Shown in pieces: positions 33,203 through 45,364 of a DNA stretch of 64,000 nt. Below the pieces are notes generated by a model. It made no database searches. It was not told where the DNA came from and worked only from the letters and a program-made list of their open reading frames with translations. Within the stretch, counting starts at the first letter, position 1; the number at the start of each line of letters is the position of its first letter. Both the position numbers and the translations under genes were made by a program. The stretch is from an uncultured Clostridium sp. (GTDB lineage Bacteria; Bacillota_I; Bacilli_A; RF39; UBA660), in the NCBI GenBank assembly GCA_905199855.1, contig CAJKHY010000003.1, positions 1 through 64,000 of the forward strand, in the 5' to 3' direction.

Positions 33203-33563
33203 ATAAATTGAATGAAAAAAGAGTTATCCACAGTAAAATGTGGAATAAATTTTCTATTTGTTGTCTAATTGTGTAAAAATTTGACACATTTTTGGTACTA
33301 AATACAAGAAAAAAGAAAAGTTATCCACATAACGAATAAGTTATCCACATGTGAGGATGGGTGTTGATAATAATATACACATAAAATTTTTTTTGTGTAA
33401 ATTTGTGGAAAAAAGAAGAAATCCTTATAAAATATATAAAATATAAGTGGAATTTTGTGTGGAAAAACTGAGGATAGTTAGTATTTTTTAAAAAAATTCT
33501 TTTCATTTTCCACATTATAGTGTAAAATATAGATAGAAATCCAAAAAATAAGGAGTAATGGTT
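33203..33563 (+). other. oriC, upstream half: DnaA-box cluster before dnaA
   Basis: Perfect DnaA boxes TTATCCACA lie at 33224-33232, 33321-33329 and 33341-33349, the last two exactly 20 bp apart. Near-matches (TTTTCCACA about 33506, TGTGGAA-type about 33239, 33404 and 33459) fill the rest. An AT-rich stretch with A/T runs (about 33368-33450) is a candidate unwinding element. Gene orientation switches around this point. Together with the 34917-35048 cluster it makes a bipartite origin as in B. subtilis. The RBS AAGGAG of dnaA lies at the end. Confidence 0.9.
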
Positions 33564-34916
33564 ATGGATACATTAGTAATTTGGAATAGTTTTTTAGAAA
33601 AAATTAAAGAACAGGTTTCTTCTTTATCTTACGAAACTTGGTTTAAGGATACGAAATTAGTTAGTTTAGATAATAATACCGCGACTGTTATTGTCCCTAT
33701 GAACTTACATAAGAAGCATTTAAAAGAAAATTATATTTCTTTAATGGAAGATATTTTTAATAGTATTACGGGTACTAATTTTACTTTTTCTTTCTTACTT
33801 GAAGAAGAATACGAGACAGAAACTGTAGTAGAAGATGTGGATGTTGGAGTACCTAAGTATCATAGGGAAGATGCTAATTTAAAACCAAATTACACTTTTG
33901 AATCATTTATTATTGGTGAAAGCAATAAGTTTGCTTATACTGCTGCGATGTCGGTAGCAGAAAAACCTGGAAAAGCTTATAATCCTTTATTTTTGTATGG
34001 TAAAAGTGGTTTAGGTAAAACACACTTAATGCATGCAATAGGTAATTATATTATAAATAATACTAATTTAAAGGTTTTATATGTTACTAGTGATGATTTT
34101 GTTAACGATTTTATTAGAGTAGTACGCAACAAGGATAAGGAAAATTTTGAATTAATTAATACTTTTAAGGCAAAATATAGAAATGTGGATGTTTTAATGA
34201 TTGATGATATTCAGTTTTTAGAAAATGCGGCTGCTACACAGCAAGAATTTTTTCACACATTTAATGAGTTATATAATTCTAATAGGCAAATCATCATTTC
34301 TTCCGATAGATCGGTTAATGATTTAAAGTTACTTGAGGATAGACTTAGGACACGTTTTGCTTGTGGACTTACTGCAAATATTTTTCCACCCGATCTGAAA
34401 TTAAGCAAGGATATTATAAAGAAAAAGATAATGTATCAAGAATCAGCCAAAGACATACCAGAAGATGTAATTGATTATATTGCTAATAGTTTTAGTACTG
34501 ATGTTAGGTCATTAGAAGGGGCTATTACTAGGGTATTTGCTTATTCTTTAATGATGGGGCATGGGGAAATTACTTTAGACATTGCAGTTGATGCTTTAAA
34601 AGATCAAATGATTAAATCTTGTAATTTTAAGAATGATATACATCGTATTCAAATGGTGGTAAGTGATTATTTCCACATAAAAGTGGAAGATTTAAAGGGA
34701 AAGAAAAGGTCTAAGTCGATTGCTTTTCCTAGACAGATAGCAATTTACCTGTGTAGAACTTTAACTAATGAGTCTTTCCCTAGAATAGGTGGTTATTTTG
34801 GTGGAAGAGACCATTCAACAATAATGCATTCTTATGATAAAATAAGTGTGGATATGAAAAATAATGAACAAGTTAAAGAAATAATAAAAGATATTAAAAA
34901 AACTTTATCTAATTAA
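33564..34916 (+). CDS. dnaA: Replication initiator DnaA
   Basis: The 450-residue protein has all four DnaA domains: N-terminal domain I (VIWNSFLEKIKEQVSS onward), a short linker, the AAA+ domain with Walker A GKSGLGKTHLMHAIGN and Walker B VLMIDDIQF, and the C-terminal DNA-binding domain with the signature GGRDHSTIMHSYDKI. An ATG at 33558 is too close to AAGGAG, so the ATG at 33564 is the better start. DnaA boxes on both sides allow autoregulation. Confidence 0.97.
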   Translation: MDTLVIWNSFLEKIKEQVSSLSYETWFKDTKLVSLDNNTATVIVPMNLHKKHLKENYISLMEDIFNSITGTNFTFSFLLEEEYETETVVEDVDVGVPKYHREDANLKPNYTFESFIIGESNKFAYTAAMSVAEKPGKAYNPLFLYGKSGLGKTHLMHAIGNYIINNTNLKVLYVTSDDFVNDFIRVVRNKDKENFELINTFKAKYRNVDVLMIDDIQFLENAAATQQEFFHTFNELYNSNRQIIISSDRSVNDLKLLEDRLRTRFACGLTANIFPPDLKLSKDIIKKKIMYQESAKDIPEDVIDYIANSFSTDVRSLEGAITRVFAYSLMMGHGEITLDIAVDALKDQMIKSCNFKNDIHRIQMVVSDYFHIKVEDLKGKKRSKSIAFPRQIAIYLCRTLTNESFPRIGGYFGGRDHSTIMHSYDKISVDMKNNEQVKEIIKDIKKTLSN

Positions 34917-35048
34917 CTTGTGTAAAGTTATTTGACATTATGCACAAGAAAAAATGTTAAAAACACTTATAAAATAAGAGATAGTAAAGTTATCCACAGT
35001 TATCCACAATATAATCATTAATAAAAAAATAAAGAAAGAAGGTATATT
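34917..35048 (+). other. oriC, downstream half: dnaA-dnaN DnaA boxes
   Basis: Two perfect TTATCCACA boxes at 34990-34998 and 35000-35008 are ten bp apart, followed by AT-rich DNA (35009-35040). This layout, tandem boxes next to an AT-rich segment, fits the unwinding side of Firmicute origins. I could not define a clean DnaA-trio. Confidence 0.85.
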
Positions 35049-36161
35049 ATGAAATTTATTATCAAGAAAGAATATTTAATTGAGGGGTTAAATAATGTTT
35101 CAAAGGCTATTTCTTCAAAAAATTTAATTCCTATATTAGCTGGGATAAAATTTGAGTTAAAAAAAGATGGACTTTATTTAAGTGCTAGTGATACTGATAT
35201 TTCTATACAGTCATTTATTAGTAATGAAAAAATTAGTGAAGTAATTGAGTTAGGTAGTATTGTTATATATGGAAAGTATATTGTGGAGATAATTAGAAAG
35301 TTACCTAATGTGGATATATCTATTGAAGTTTTAGATGGTTTTAAAATGTTGATTACTACAGATAATTCTTCATTTAATTTAAATGGGATAAATCCTAATG
35401 AATTTCCTAATTTATATTTAGAAGAAACTAAGGAACCAATTGTTTTGAAGAATAGTGAGCTAAAGGCTTTAATTAATAAGGTAGCATTTGCTACTTCACC
35501 TAGTGAGAGTAGACCAATTTTAACTGGGATTAATTTTATTATAAATGGTGATAATTTGGAAGTTCTTGCTACTGATTCATATCGTTTGGCTAAATATAGC
35601 ATAAATATTGATAAATTTAATAGTAATTCAGTTAATTTAGTAATACCATGTAGAAATTTATTAGAATTGATTAAAATTATTGATGATAATGGAGAAATTG
35701 AGATGCATTTATTTAACAATAAGGTGTTATTTAAATATAAAAATATTTTATTTCAGTCAAGGTTATTAAGTGGAACTTATCCTACTAATTCTAGTGTTAT
35801 TCCTTCAAATTTTGAAATCCAAATAGATGTTGATGTTAATGTGCTATATGAGATGATAGATCGTGCAAGTTTGTTAACTAGTGATAAGGATAAAAATACA
35901 ATTAAGTTAATGCTTAATAAAAATGAATTAGTAATTTTATCAAATAGTCCTGAAATAGGAAAGGTTGAAGAAAAACTTAGTTTAGTAACAGATAAGGAAA
36001 TTGACATATCATTTAGTTCTAAATATATGATGGAGGCTTTAAGAAGTTTTGAAGCTGAAACTGTTACTATTTGTATGAATAATGATATTTCTCCAATTGT
36101 TATCAAATCAACAGATGATAATAATTTAGTTCAATTATTATTACCAATTAAGACATATTAG
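35049..36161 (+). CDS. dnaN: DNA polymerase III beta clamp
   Basis: The 370-residue protein is the sliding clamp, with three repeated domains. Typical segments are MKFIIKKEYLIEGLNNVSKA at the start, SPSESRPILTGINF (near residue 155), ATDSYRLAKY and the C-terminal PIVIKS....LVQLLLPIKTY. The ring tethers the replicase to DNA. AAAGAAGGT precedes the ATG. It follows the second DnaA-box cluster. Confidence 0.97.
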   Translation: MKFIIKKEYLIEGLNNVSKAISSKNLIPILAGIKFELKKDGLYLSASDTDISIQSFISNEKISEVIELGSIVIYGKYIVEIIRKLPNVDISIEVLDGFKMLITTDNSSFNLNGINPNEFPNLYLEETKEPIVLKNSELKALINKVAFATSPSESRPILTGINFIINGDNLEVLATDSYRLAKYSINIDKFNSNSVNLVIPCRNLLELIKIIDDNGEIEMHLFNNKVLFKYKNILFQSRLLSGTYPTNSSVIPSNFEIQIDVDVNVLYEMIDRASLLTSDKDKNTIKLMLNKNELVILSNSPEIGKVEEKLSLVTDKEIDISFSSKYMMEALRSFEAETVTICMNNDISPIVIKSTDDNNLVQLLLPIKTY

Positions 36162-36200
36162 TTGAATTTAGGCCGAAAAAGTTAATTTTTTGGTTTTTTT

Positions 36201-36230
36201 CGACAAAATTCGACAAAATTCGACAATATG
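36201..36230 (+). repeat. Three 10-bp direct repeats upstream of comK
   Basis: CGACAAAATT is repeated at 36201-36210 and 36211-36220, and as the variant CGACAATATG at 36221-36230. The period is one helical turn, and the array lies 55 bp before the comK start. Confidence 0.75.
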
Positions 36231-36284
36231 TGTGTGTTAAAGTACAAGCCATATATATTTATATATATGTTTGGAGGTGATATA

Positions 36285-36752
36285 ATGGATTATTTTATTA
36301 CGCAAGAGACATTACTTATTATGCCAATTACGAAAACACAGACTAAGATATTAGAAAATGATAATGTCATGTTTGTTGATTCTAAAACATTCAAAATTGT
36401 AAATGATAATTGTAAGTTATATGGAAGTACTTATTTGAATAGAGTAGAGTTTAGTAAAACAATACTTAAGTGTAGATGCAAAATGCCTATAATTTTAGAT
36501 AATGATGGAAATATAATACTTTTTCCAACAACTTCTAAGCGTCAAGAACATTGTGCATGGTTAAATTATAATAATATTAAGTCTTATAAAGAACAGGGTT
36601 CAAAAAACGTAGTTGTTACCTTTTTAAATGGTATTAAGATTGTTATTAATATGTCATATTATACATTTGAGCACCAAATAAATAAATGTCATAGATTAAA
36701 ATTGGATTATTTGGAAAAAAAAGTTTCAATTGTATACAAAAATGCCAGATAA
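36285..36752 (+). CDS. comK: ComK-family competence transcription factor
   Basis: The 155-residue protein aligns by eye with ComK: SKTFKIVNDNCKLYGSTYLN (matching the ComK IVDRSCRFFGSSYAGR block), CKMPIILDNDGNIILFPTTS, QEHCAWLNYNNIKSY, VTFLNGIKIVINMSYYTFEHQ. ComK is the master activator of DNA-uptake genes in Bacillus. The protein is shorter than B. subtilis ComK, lacking most of the C-terminal tail involved in stability and degradation. GGAGGTGATATAATG fixes the start. It is flanked by 10-bp repeats upstream and its own terminator, and sits between dnaN and recF where yaaA is usual. Confidence 0.85.
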   Translation: MDYFITQETLLIMPITKTQTKILENDNVMFVDSKTFKIVNDNCKLYGSTYLNRVEFSKTILKCRCKMPIILDNDGNIILFPTTSKRQEHCAWLNYNNIKSYKEQGSKNVVVTFLNGIKIVINMSYYTFEHQINKCHRLKLDYLEKKVSIVYKNAR

Positions 36753-36770
36753 AACTGGCATTTTTTTTTT
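36739..36770 (+). terminator. Intrinsic terminator of comK
   Basis: AATGCCAG (36741-36748) pairs with CTGGCATT (36755-36762) over the stop codon, followed by a long T-run to 36770. It separates comK from recF. Confidence 0.9.
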
Positions 36771-36832
36771 ATATGTGATATAATTTATGTGGGTATGATT
36801 AGGGATACTAAGTAATTAGAAAAGGTGAAAAA

Positions 36833-36855
36833 ATGAGCAAAAAATATAATTTAAA

Positions 36856-36865
<10 letters not shown>
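36833..36865 (+). CDS. Ten-codon leader ORF overlapping the recF start
   Basis: AAAGGTGAAAA is followed by ATG and codons for MSKKYNLKCI, then TAA. The last codons overlap the recF ATG at 36856. The recF start has no ribosome site of its own, so this mini-frame could deliver ribosomes by coupling. It may be a remnant of the yaaA gene normally here. Confidence 0.45.
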
Positions 36866-39899
<3,034 letters not shown>

Positions 39900-39911
39900 G
39901 AGGTGTAGAAA

Positions 39912-42506
39912 ATGGATAATGATAATAATTTAAACGAACTATTGAATATGGCAATGAATGACAATGATGTGGATAACAAAGAGGTAGATAATAATACGGA
40001 TGTTGAGAATGTTGATGATGAGATGGTAAATACTGATTTTGGTGGAACATTTCATGAACATGATAGTTTAACTGAGAATAATATAGTTGATGAGGTAAGC
40101 AAGAGTTTTTTACAATATTCTATGAGTGTTATTACTTCAAGAGCATTGCCTGATTTGCGTGATGGATTAAAGCCTGTTCATAGGAGAATTTTGTGGAGTA
40201 TGTTTTGTTCAGGTTATACTCCAGATAAACCTCATAGAAAATCAGCAAAGACTGTTGGTGAGGTTATGGGTAATTACCATCCACATGGTGATTCTTCAAT
40301 ATATGAAGCAATGGTAAGAATGGCTCAAGATTTTAATGAGCGATATTTACTTATTGATGGACATGGTAATTTTGGTAATATTGAGGGTGATGGCGCGGCG
40401 GCAATGCGTTATACTGAATCAAGGTTATCTAAACTTTCACTAGAATTGCTTAGGGATATTAAGAAAAACACAGTTGATATGACTAAGAATTTCGACGAAT
40501 CTTTGGATGAGCCAACGGTATTGCCTAGTAGGTTTCCAAATATTTTAGTTAATGGAACAATGGGTATCGCGGTAGGTATGGCCACAAATATTCCTCCTCA
40601 TAATTTATGTGAGGTAATTGATGGTTGTATAGCATATATAGATAATCCTGATATTGATACTTTAGGTTTAATGCAATATATTAAGGGGCCTGATTTTCCA
40701 ACTGGTGGTATTATTTTAGGAAATTCTGGTATTCGTAAGGCTTATGAAACTGGTCGTGGTTCTATTACGATTCGTAGTAAAGCTATAATTGAGGAAGGTA
40801 CTAATCATAGTAATATAATTATTACTGAGGTTCCATATGGTGTTAATACAATGGAGCTAAAGAATAAGGTGGCAGAATTGGTTAGGGATAAGGTAATTGA
40901 AGGTATTTCTGATTATCATACTGATTTGAAGGATGGTGTGAAGATTACAATTACTTTGAAGCGTGATGCTAATCCTCAAGTTATTTTAAATAATTTATAT
41001 AAGCATACTAATTTGCAGGTACAATATGGAATTATTTTCTTAATGATAGATAATAAGACACCAAGAACTTTAGGGTTAAAGGATATTATTGCTAAATATA
41101 TTGATCATCAAAAAGAAGTTATTATAAGGCGTACAAATTTCGATTTGGAAAAAGATGAGAAGCGTGTGCATATTTTAGAGGGGTATAAGATAGCTCAAGA
41201 TAATATTGATGAGGTTATTAATATAATTAAGACTGCTAAAACAGATATTATTGCTAAGGAAAAGTTAATGTCAAGGTTTGGGCTTACTGATATTCAATCT
41301 GATGCTATTTTGGAATTGAAGTTACGTCGTTTAACTGGTCTAGAAAGAGATAAAATTGAGACTGAGTTAAGGGATTTGTTGCTTGAAATTGAAGATTTAC
41401 GTTCTATTTTGGCTTCAAATGAAAAGATTCTTAATATTATTAAGGAAGAGCTGTTGGAGGTTAAGTCTAAATATGGTGATGAGAGAAGAACTAAAATTGA
41501 TATGACCGCAATTGATTACATTGATGATGAGTCTTTGATACCTGAAGAGAATATTGTTGTTACTTTGACAGGAAAAGGTTATATTAAGAGATTACCTGTG
41601 GATACTTATAAAACGCAAAATCGTGGTGGTGTAGGTATTAAGGGTATGAGTACGAATGACGAAGATTATGTGGAAAACATGATTGAAGCTAGTTCTCATG
41701 ATTATATATTATTCTTTACTAATAATGGTAAGGTTTATCGTATTAAGGGTTATGAGATACCAGAGTATAGTAGGCAGTCAAAGGGGTTACCAATTATTAA
41801 TTTGTTAAATTTAGAGAAAAACGAAAAGGTTGCTGCTTTAATTAGGATTGCTAATGACGATGAGAGTAATAATTTAGTTTTTGCTACAAAGAGTGGTTTA
41901 ATTAAGAGGACTGCAATTAGTGAATTTAATAATATTAGAAATAATGGTAAAAAATTTATTACTTTGCGCGATGATGATGAGTTAATATCTGTTGAAAAGA
42001 CTACTGGCGATAACGATATATTAATGGCTTCTTCTAATGGTAGAATGGTTCGTTTTAATGAGAATTCTATTAGAGTTATGGGTCGCGGAGCTGCAGGAGT
42101 AAGAGGTATTAATTTAGAAGGTGGATTTTTGGTTGGTATGTCTAAGGCTGTGGATAATCAACAAGTATTGGTTGTTACTGAAAGGGGTTATGGTAAAAAA
42201 ACTGATATTAGTGAGTATCGCATTACTAATCGTGGTGGTAAAGGTGTTAAGACTTTAAATATTACTGATAAGAATGGATCAATTGTAGCATTTAAAACAG
42301 TAAATTGTAATAGTGATTTAATGATTATTACTAATGAGGGTATTGTGATTAGATTAGATATAGATAAGATTTCTACTATGAGTCGTGTAACTCAGGGTGT
42401 AAAGCTTATAAATCTTAGGGAAAATCAATGTGTATCTTCAATAGCTGTTGTTGATAAGATAATTGAGGATGATTCTAATGTTGATGATGAAGTTACAAAT
42501 AATTAG
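39912..42506 (+). CDS. gyrA: DNA gyrase subunit A with acidic N-terminal extension
   Basis: The 864-residue protein has the GyrA breakage-reunion domain ([33 protein letters not shown] with the active Tyr) and a six-bladed C-terminal DNA-wrapping domain; a GyrA-box-like [10 protein letters not shown] begins it. Quinolone positions are wild type: Ser128 and Glu132 match E. coli 83 and 87. About the first 55 residues are an additional, D/N/E-rich, probably disordered extension. AGGAGGTG precedes the ATG. The gene ends the recF-gyrB-gyrA transcript. Confidence 0.97.
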   Translation: MDNDNNLNELLNMAMNDNDVDNKEVDNNTDVENVDDEMVNTDFGGTFHEHDSLTENNIVDEVSKSFLQYSMSVITSRALPDLRDGLKPVHRRILWSMFCSGYTPDKPHRKSAKTVGEVMGNYHPHGDSSIYEAMVRMAQDFNERYLLIDGHGNFGNIEGDGAAAMRYTESRLSKLSLELLRDIKKNTVDMTKNFDESLDEPTVLPSRFPNILVNGTMGIAVGMATNIPPHNLCEVIDGCIAYIDNPDIDTLGLMQYIKGPDFPTGGIILGNSGIRKAYETGRGSITIRSKAIIEEGTNHSNIIITEVPYGVNTMELKNKVAELVRDKVIEGISDYHTDLKDGVKITITLKRDANPQVILNNLYKHTNLQVQYGIIFLMIDNKTPRTLGLKDIIAKYIDHQKEVIIRRTNFDLEKDEKRVHILEGYKIAQDNIDEVINIIKTAKTDIIAKEKLMSRFGLTDIQSDAILELKLRRLTGLERDKIETELRDLLLEIEDLRSILASNEKILNIIKEELLEVKSKYGDERRTKIDMTAIDYIDDESLIPEENIVVTLTGKGYIKRLPVDTYKTQNRGGVGIKGMSTNDEDYVENMIEASSHDYILFFTNNGKVYRIKGYEIPEYSRQSKGLPIINLLNLEKNEKVAALIRIANDDESNNLVFATKSGLIKRTAISEFNNIRNNGKKFITLRDDDELISVEKTTGDNDILMASSNGRMVRFNENSIRVMGRGAAGVRGINLEGGFLVGMSKAVDNQQVLVVTERGYGKKTDISEYRITNRGGKGVKTLNITDKNGSIVAFKTVNCNSDLMIITNEGIVIRLDIDKISTMSRVTQGVKLINLRENQCVSSIAVVDKIIEDDSNVDDEVTNN

Positions 42507-42520
42507 TAACTTCTTTTTTT
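42489..42520 (+). terminator. Intrinsic terminator of gyrA
   Basis: GAAGTTAC (42489-42496) pairs with GTAACTTC (42506-42513) and is followed by seven T residues. The stop codon is in the loop. Confidence 0.85.
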
Positions 42521-42572
42521 AGAAGAAATGTTTGTGTTTTTTTACAAAATGTATTTTATTTATTACAAAAAT

Positions 42573-42903
42573 TGTGGATAACTCATATTTATTAAACCAA
42601 ATTAGGGATATTATTTAGTTAAATAAATGTGGAAAGAATAATTTTGTTATTAAATGAGTGATTATATAGTAGCCTTATTAAGAATAATGTTTCACGTGAA
42701 ACATAGTATAATCTCAATAAAATATATAGAGTTAGTATTATAATTAATGTTTCACGTGAAACATAGTATAACCTCAATAAAATATATAGCGTTAATATTA
42801 AAATTAATGTTCCACGTGAAACATAGGGCGTAGTTAAAATTAATTATATGGACATATATAGGATAAAAACTAAAAGAGAATATTAATATTTTTGTGTGGA
42901 TAA
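42573..42903 (+). promoter_or_regulatory. DnaA boxes flanking the parS array
   Basis: Perfect boxes TGTGGATAA lie at 42573-42581 and 42895-42903, on both sides of the parS repeat. Another overlaps the tadA start at 43170-43178. Confidence 0.7.
42688..42823 (+). repeat. Three parS sites in a 60-bp tandem repeat
   Basis: TGTTTCACGTGAAACA at 42688-42703 and 42748-42763 and TGTTCCACGTGAAACA at 42808-42823 all match the parS consensus TGTTNCACGTGAAACA. They are exactly 60 bp apart, and the DNA between them is itself repeated (AGTATAA.CTCAATAAAAT and similar). These are centromere-like loading sites for ParB (encoded at 18183-20060), about 9 kb right of oriC. Confidence 0.95.
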
Positions 42904-42928
42904 ATTTTTATTTTTTTTATATAAATGC

Positions 42929-42957
42929 TTGATTTATTTTTATAATTAATGTATATT
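42929..42957 (+). promoter_or_regulatory. Promoter of the SRP RNA gene
   Basis: TTGATT (42929-42934), 17 bp, TATATT (42952-42957). The predicted start point at 42964-42965 coincides with the 5' end of the SRP RNA helix. Confidence 0.75.
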
Positions 42958-42964
42958 ATTTATT

Positions 42965-43046
42965 GATGCAACAATAATGTTGAAAATGAGTCAGGATCGG
43001 GAGATAGCAGCTATAACAACCTCTTATTGTGTGCATCTTTTTTTTT
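42965..43046 (+). ncRNA. ffs: Small SRP RNA (4.5S-like) with terminator tail
   Basis: The 5' GATGCAACAATAA pairs with the 3' TTATTGTGTGCATC, one bulge, closing a hairpin of about 73 nt. The apex holds the conserved SRP domain IV: GTCAGG, a GGGA (GNRA) tetraloop closed by TC/GA, and AGCAGC in the asymmetric loop. It is the binding site for Ffh. Eight T residues follow at 43038-43046. The molecule is of the short, Alu-less type and rather small. In B. subtilis the SRP RNA gene is between tadA and dnaX; here it is before tadA. Confidence 0.9.
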
Positions 43047-43107
43047 GTAGTAATGTAGATAAGTGTTTTTTACATATTAATGAACAAATGTTTTCTATAA
43101 AAAAATA

Positions 43108-43136
43108 TTGACATAGTATATACTTTTTGATATACT
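43108..43136 (+). promoter_or_regulatory. SigA-type promoter of tadA
   Basis: TTGACA (43108-43113), 17 bp, TATACT (43131-43136), 35 bp before the GTG start. A perfect consensus -35. Confidence 0.85.
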
Positions 43137-43170
43137 ATAAAGTTATATAGATAGTAGTGGGTGGTAAGTT

Positions 43171-43599
43171 GTGGATAACTATTATATGAACTTAGCTATT
43201 AAGATGGCAAGGTTTGCTTATATGAGAAATGAAGTTCCTGTTGGCGCGGTTGTTATTAATTGTGATAATAATATGGTTACAAAGGGGTATAATCAAAAAA
43301 ATTCTTCTAAATTGGTTACTAAGCATGCTGAGATAATAGCAATTGAACGAATGTGTAAAAAAATTGGTGATTGGCGTTTAAGTAATTGCGTTTTATATGT
43401 AACATTAGAACCTTGTTTGATGTGTATTGGTGCAATAATTGAATCACGTATTAAAAAAGTAGTTATAGGATGTAATAATAGTCATAATCGAGATTTAATT
43501 GACATATTGAAAAAAAATAAGATTGAGGTTGTGGAAAATGTTTTGAGTAATGAATGTTGTATGATTTTAAAAGACTTTTTTAAAGCAAAAAGAAAATAA
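43171..43599 (+). CDS. tadA: tRNA-specific adenosine deaminase TadA
   Basis: The 142-residue zinc enzyme converts A34 to inosine in tRNA-Arg(ACG). The HAE motif (TKHAEIIAIER, residues about 50-60) and PCxxC (LEPCLMCIGAI, about 83-93) are intact, as is NEVPVGAVV near the N-terminus. The start is GTG behind GGTGG; a DnaA box overlaps it. The dnaX gene follows after 45 bases. Confidence 0.95.
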   Translation: MDNYYMNLAIKMARFAYMRNEVPVGAVVINCDNNMVTKGYNQKNSSKLVTKHAEIIAIERMCKKIGDWRLSNCVLYVTLEPCLMCIGAIIESRIKKVVIGCNNSHNRDLIDILKKNKIEVVENVLSNECCMILKDFFKAKRK

Positions 43600-43644
43600 T
43601 CTTCATTTTTGTGTTATAATTAATTTGATTGGAGGTTTGATAGT

Positions 43645-45342
43645 TTGAAATATTTAGCTTTATATCGTAAATATAGACCTTCTAGGTTTGAGGAAATATC
43701 TGGACAAGAAGGTGTAGTTGGTGTTTTAAAGAATGCTATTAAAACTGGACGTATTTCTCATGCTTATTTGTTTTGCGGTCCACGTGGAACAGGTAAAACT
43801 ACTACGGCAAAGTTACTTGCTAAGATGGTTAATTGTACTAATCCAATTGATGGAGAACCTTGTGGAAAATGCGAAAGTTGTTTGAGTATATTTAATAATA
43901 CTAATGATGATATTATTGAGATTGATGCTGCTTCTAATAATGGTGTAGATGAAATTAGAGAGTTGAGAGATAAAATTAATTTAGTTCCATCTAATTCAAA
44001 ATATAAGGTTTATATTATTGATGAAGTACATATGCTTACTGTTGGAGCCTTTAATGCCTTGCTTAAAACCTTGGAAGAACCACCTAGCCATGTAATCTTT
44101 GTTCTTGCTACTACTGAGACTTATAAGGTTCCACTTACAATTTCTTCTAGATGCCAAAAATTTAGATTTGATAAAATAACTGTGGATAACATAGTAAAAA
44201 GGCTTGAAGAAATTTGTAATATTGAAAAAATAGTTGTTTCTAGTGATATTTTGAATGAAATAGCGCGTTTGGCAGATGGTGGGATGAGGGATGCTATTAA
44301 TTTATTAGATCAGCTTGTTAGTTATAAGGGCAATGATATAACTATAAATGATGTTTATGATATTACAGGTCTTGTTTCTTATGAAATAATCTATGAATTG
44401 TTGTTAAGCAGTTATAATAAAGATATGTCATCAATAGTTAAAATATTAGATGATATTAATTATAGTGGGAAAAATATTTCTAAATTTATTGAAGAAATTA
44501 TATTGTTTTTAAAAGATGTACTTGTTTATAAGAATATTACTGATTATTCTTTAAATTTGGATAAACTTAACAAAGTTAAAGAAATTAGTGATTTGTATGA
44601 TAATAATTTAATTTATAATTATGTTAATGAATTAAATAATGTACTTAATAATATTAAAAATTCCAGTTATCCCTTGCTTCTTTTAGAAGTTGCTTTGATA
44701 AAATTAGTTAATTTAGAAAAAAAAGAAGAATCTATTTTAGAAAAAGTCAATGTCAAGGAAAGTAAAAATAATGTAAAAGCAGAGAAAAATACTAGTAATA
44801 TGTCTATAAAAAATGATATAATTAAAGAAGATGTTTTTCCTAAATTATCTAATGAAGAATTGAAGCATATCAGTTATTTAAAAGAAGTTAGGGTAAACAA
44901 TGCTTTTGTAAGTGCAAATAAAAGTTTGCTTAACAAATTTAAAGAAAAATGGTCCCTTGTATTTGAATATTTGACAAATGATAAGTATGAGAATATTGTA
45001 GGATTACTTAAGGATGTTAATGTTGTTGTGGCAGGAAAAGAGAATTTAATATTTCAGTCAAAGTTTTCTTCAGTAGCGGCATCTTTGAATAGTCAAAGTG
45101 AATTATTAAGTGAATTATTTTATGAAATATATGGTGTTAATTATAAAACTATTGTACTTAGTAACAGCGAATGGGATTATGAGAAAAAAAAGTATATTGA
45201 TAATTTGAATAATAAATATGTATATGAAATGAAGGTGGAAAAAACTAAGGGACAGAATGATATTAAGTATGAAAAAAGTAGTAATTTAGGTGCAAATGAT
45301 TTAGTAGATATATTAGGGGCAGAGGTTATTGAATATAAGTAA
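43645..45342 (+). CDS. dnaX: DNA polymerase III subunit gamma/tau
   Basis: The 565-residue clamp-loader ATPase has Walker A GPRGTGKTTTAK (residues about 45-56), a zinc site (CTNPIDGEPCGKCESC), Walker B YIIDEVHML and SRC (TISSRCQKF). The C-terminal half is K/E-rich and variable. The start is TTG behind TGGAGG. Another DnaA box (44181-44189) lies inside. It precedes ybaB-recR as in Bacillus. Confidence 0.96.
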   Translation: MKYLALYRKYRPSRFEEISGQEGVVGVLKNAIKTGRISHAYLFCGPRGTGKTTTAKLLAKMVNCTNPIDGEPCGKCESCLSIFNNTNDDIIEIDAASNNGVDEIRELRDKINLVPSNSKYKVYIIDEVHMLTVGAFNALLKTLEEPPSHVIFVLATTETYKVPLTISSRCQKFRFDKITVDNIVKRLEEICNIEKIVVSSDILNEIARLADGGMRDAINLLDQLVSYKGNDITINDVYDITGLVSYEIIYELLLSSYNKDMSSIVKILDDINYSGKNISKFIEEIILFLKDVLVYKNITDYSLNLDKLNKVKEISDLYDNNLIYNYVNELNNVLNNIKNSSYPLLLLEVALIKLVNLEKKEESILEKVNVKESKNNVKAEKNTSNMSIKNDIIKEDVFPKLSNEELKHISYLKEVRVNNAFVSANKSLLNKFKEKWSLVFEYLTNDKYENIVGLLKDVNVVVAGKENLIFQSKFSSVAASLNSQSELLSELFYEIYGVNYKTIVLSNSEWDYEKKKYIDNLNNKYVYEMKVEKTKGQNDIKYEKSSNLGANDLVDILGAEVIEYK

Positions 45343-45364
45343 TTAAAGAAAGGAAGATGTTATT

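Noticed and set aside
33350..33380. DnaA-trio element after the 33341 box
   Set aside because: The GATAATAATA stretch is suggestive, but register and strand do not fit the trio rule clearly.
42688..42823. CRISPR-like array
   Set aside because: Only three units with 60-bp period, the spacers themselves are repeated, and each unit holds a parS palindrome. No cas genes are present.
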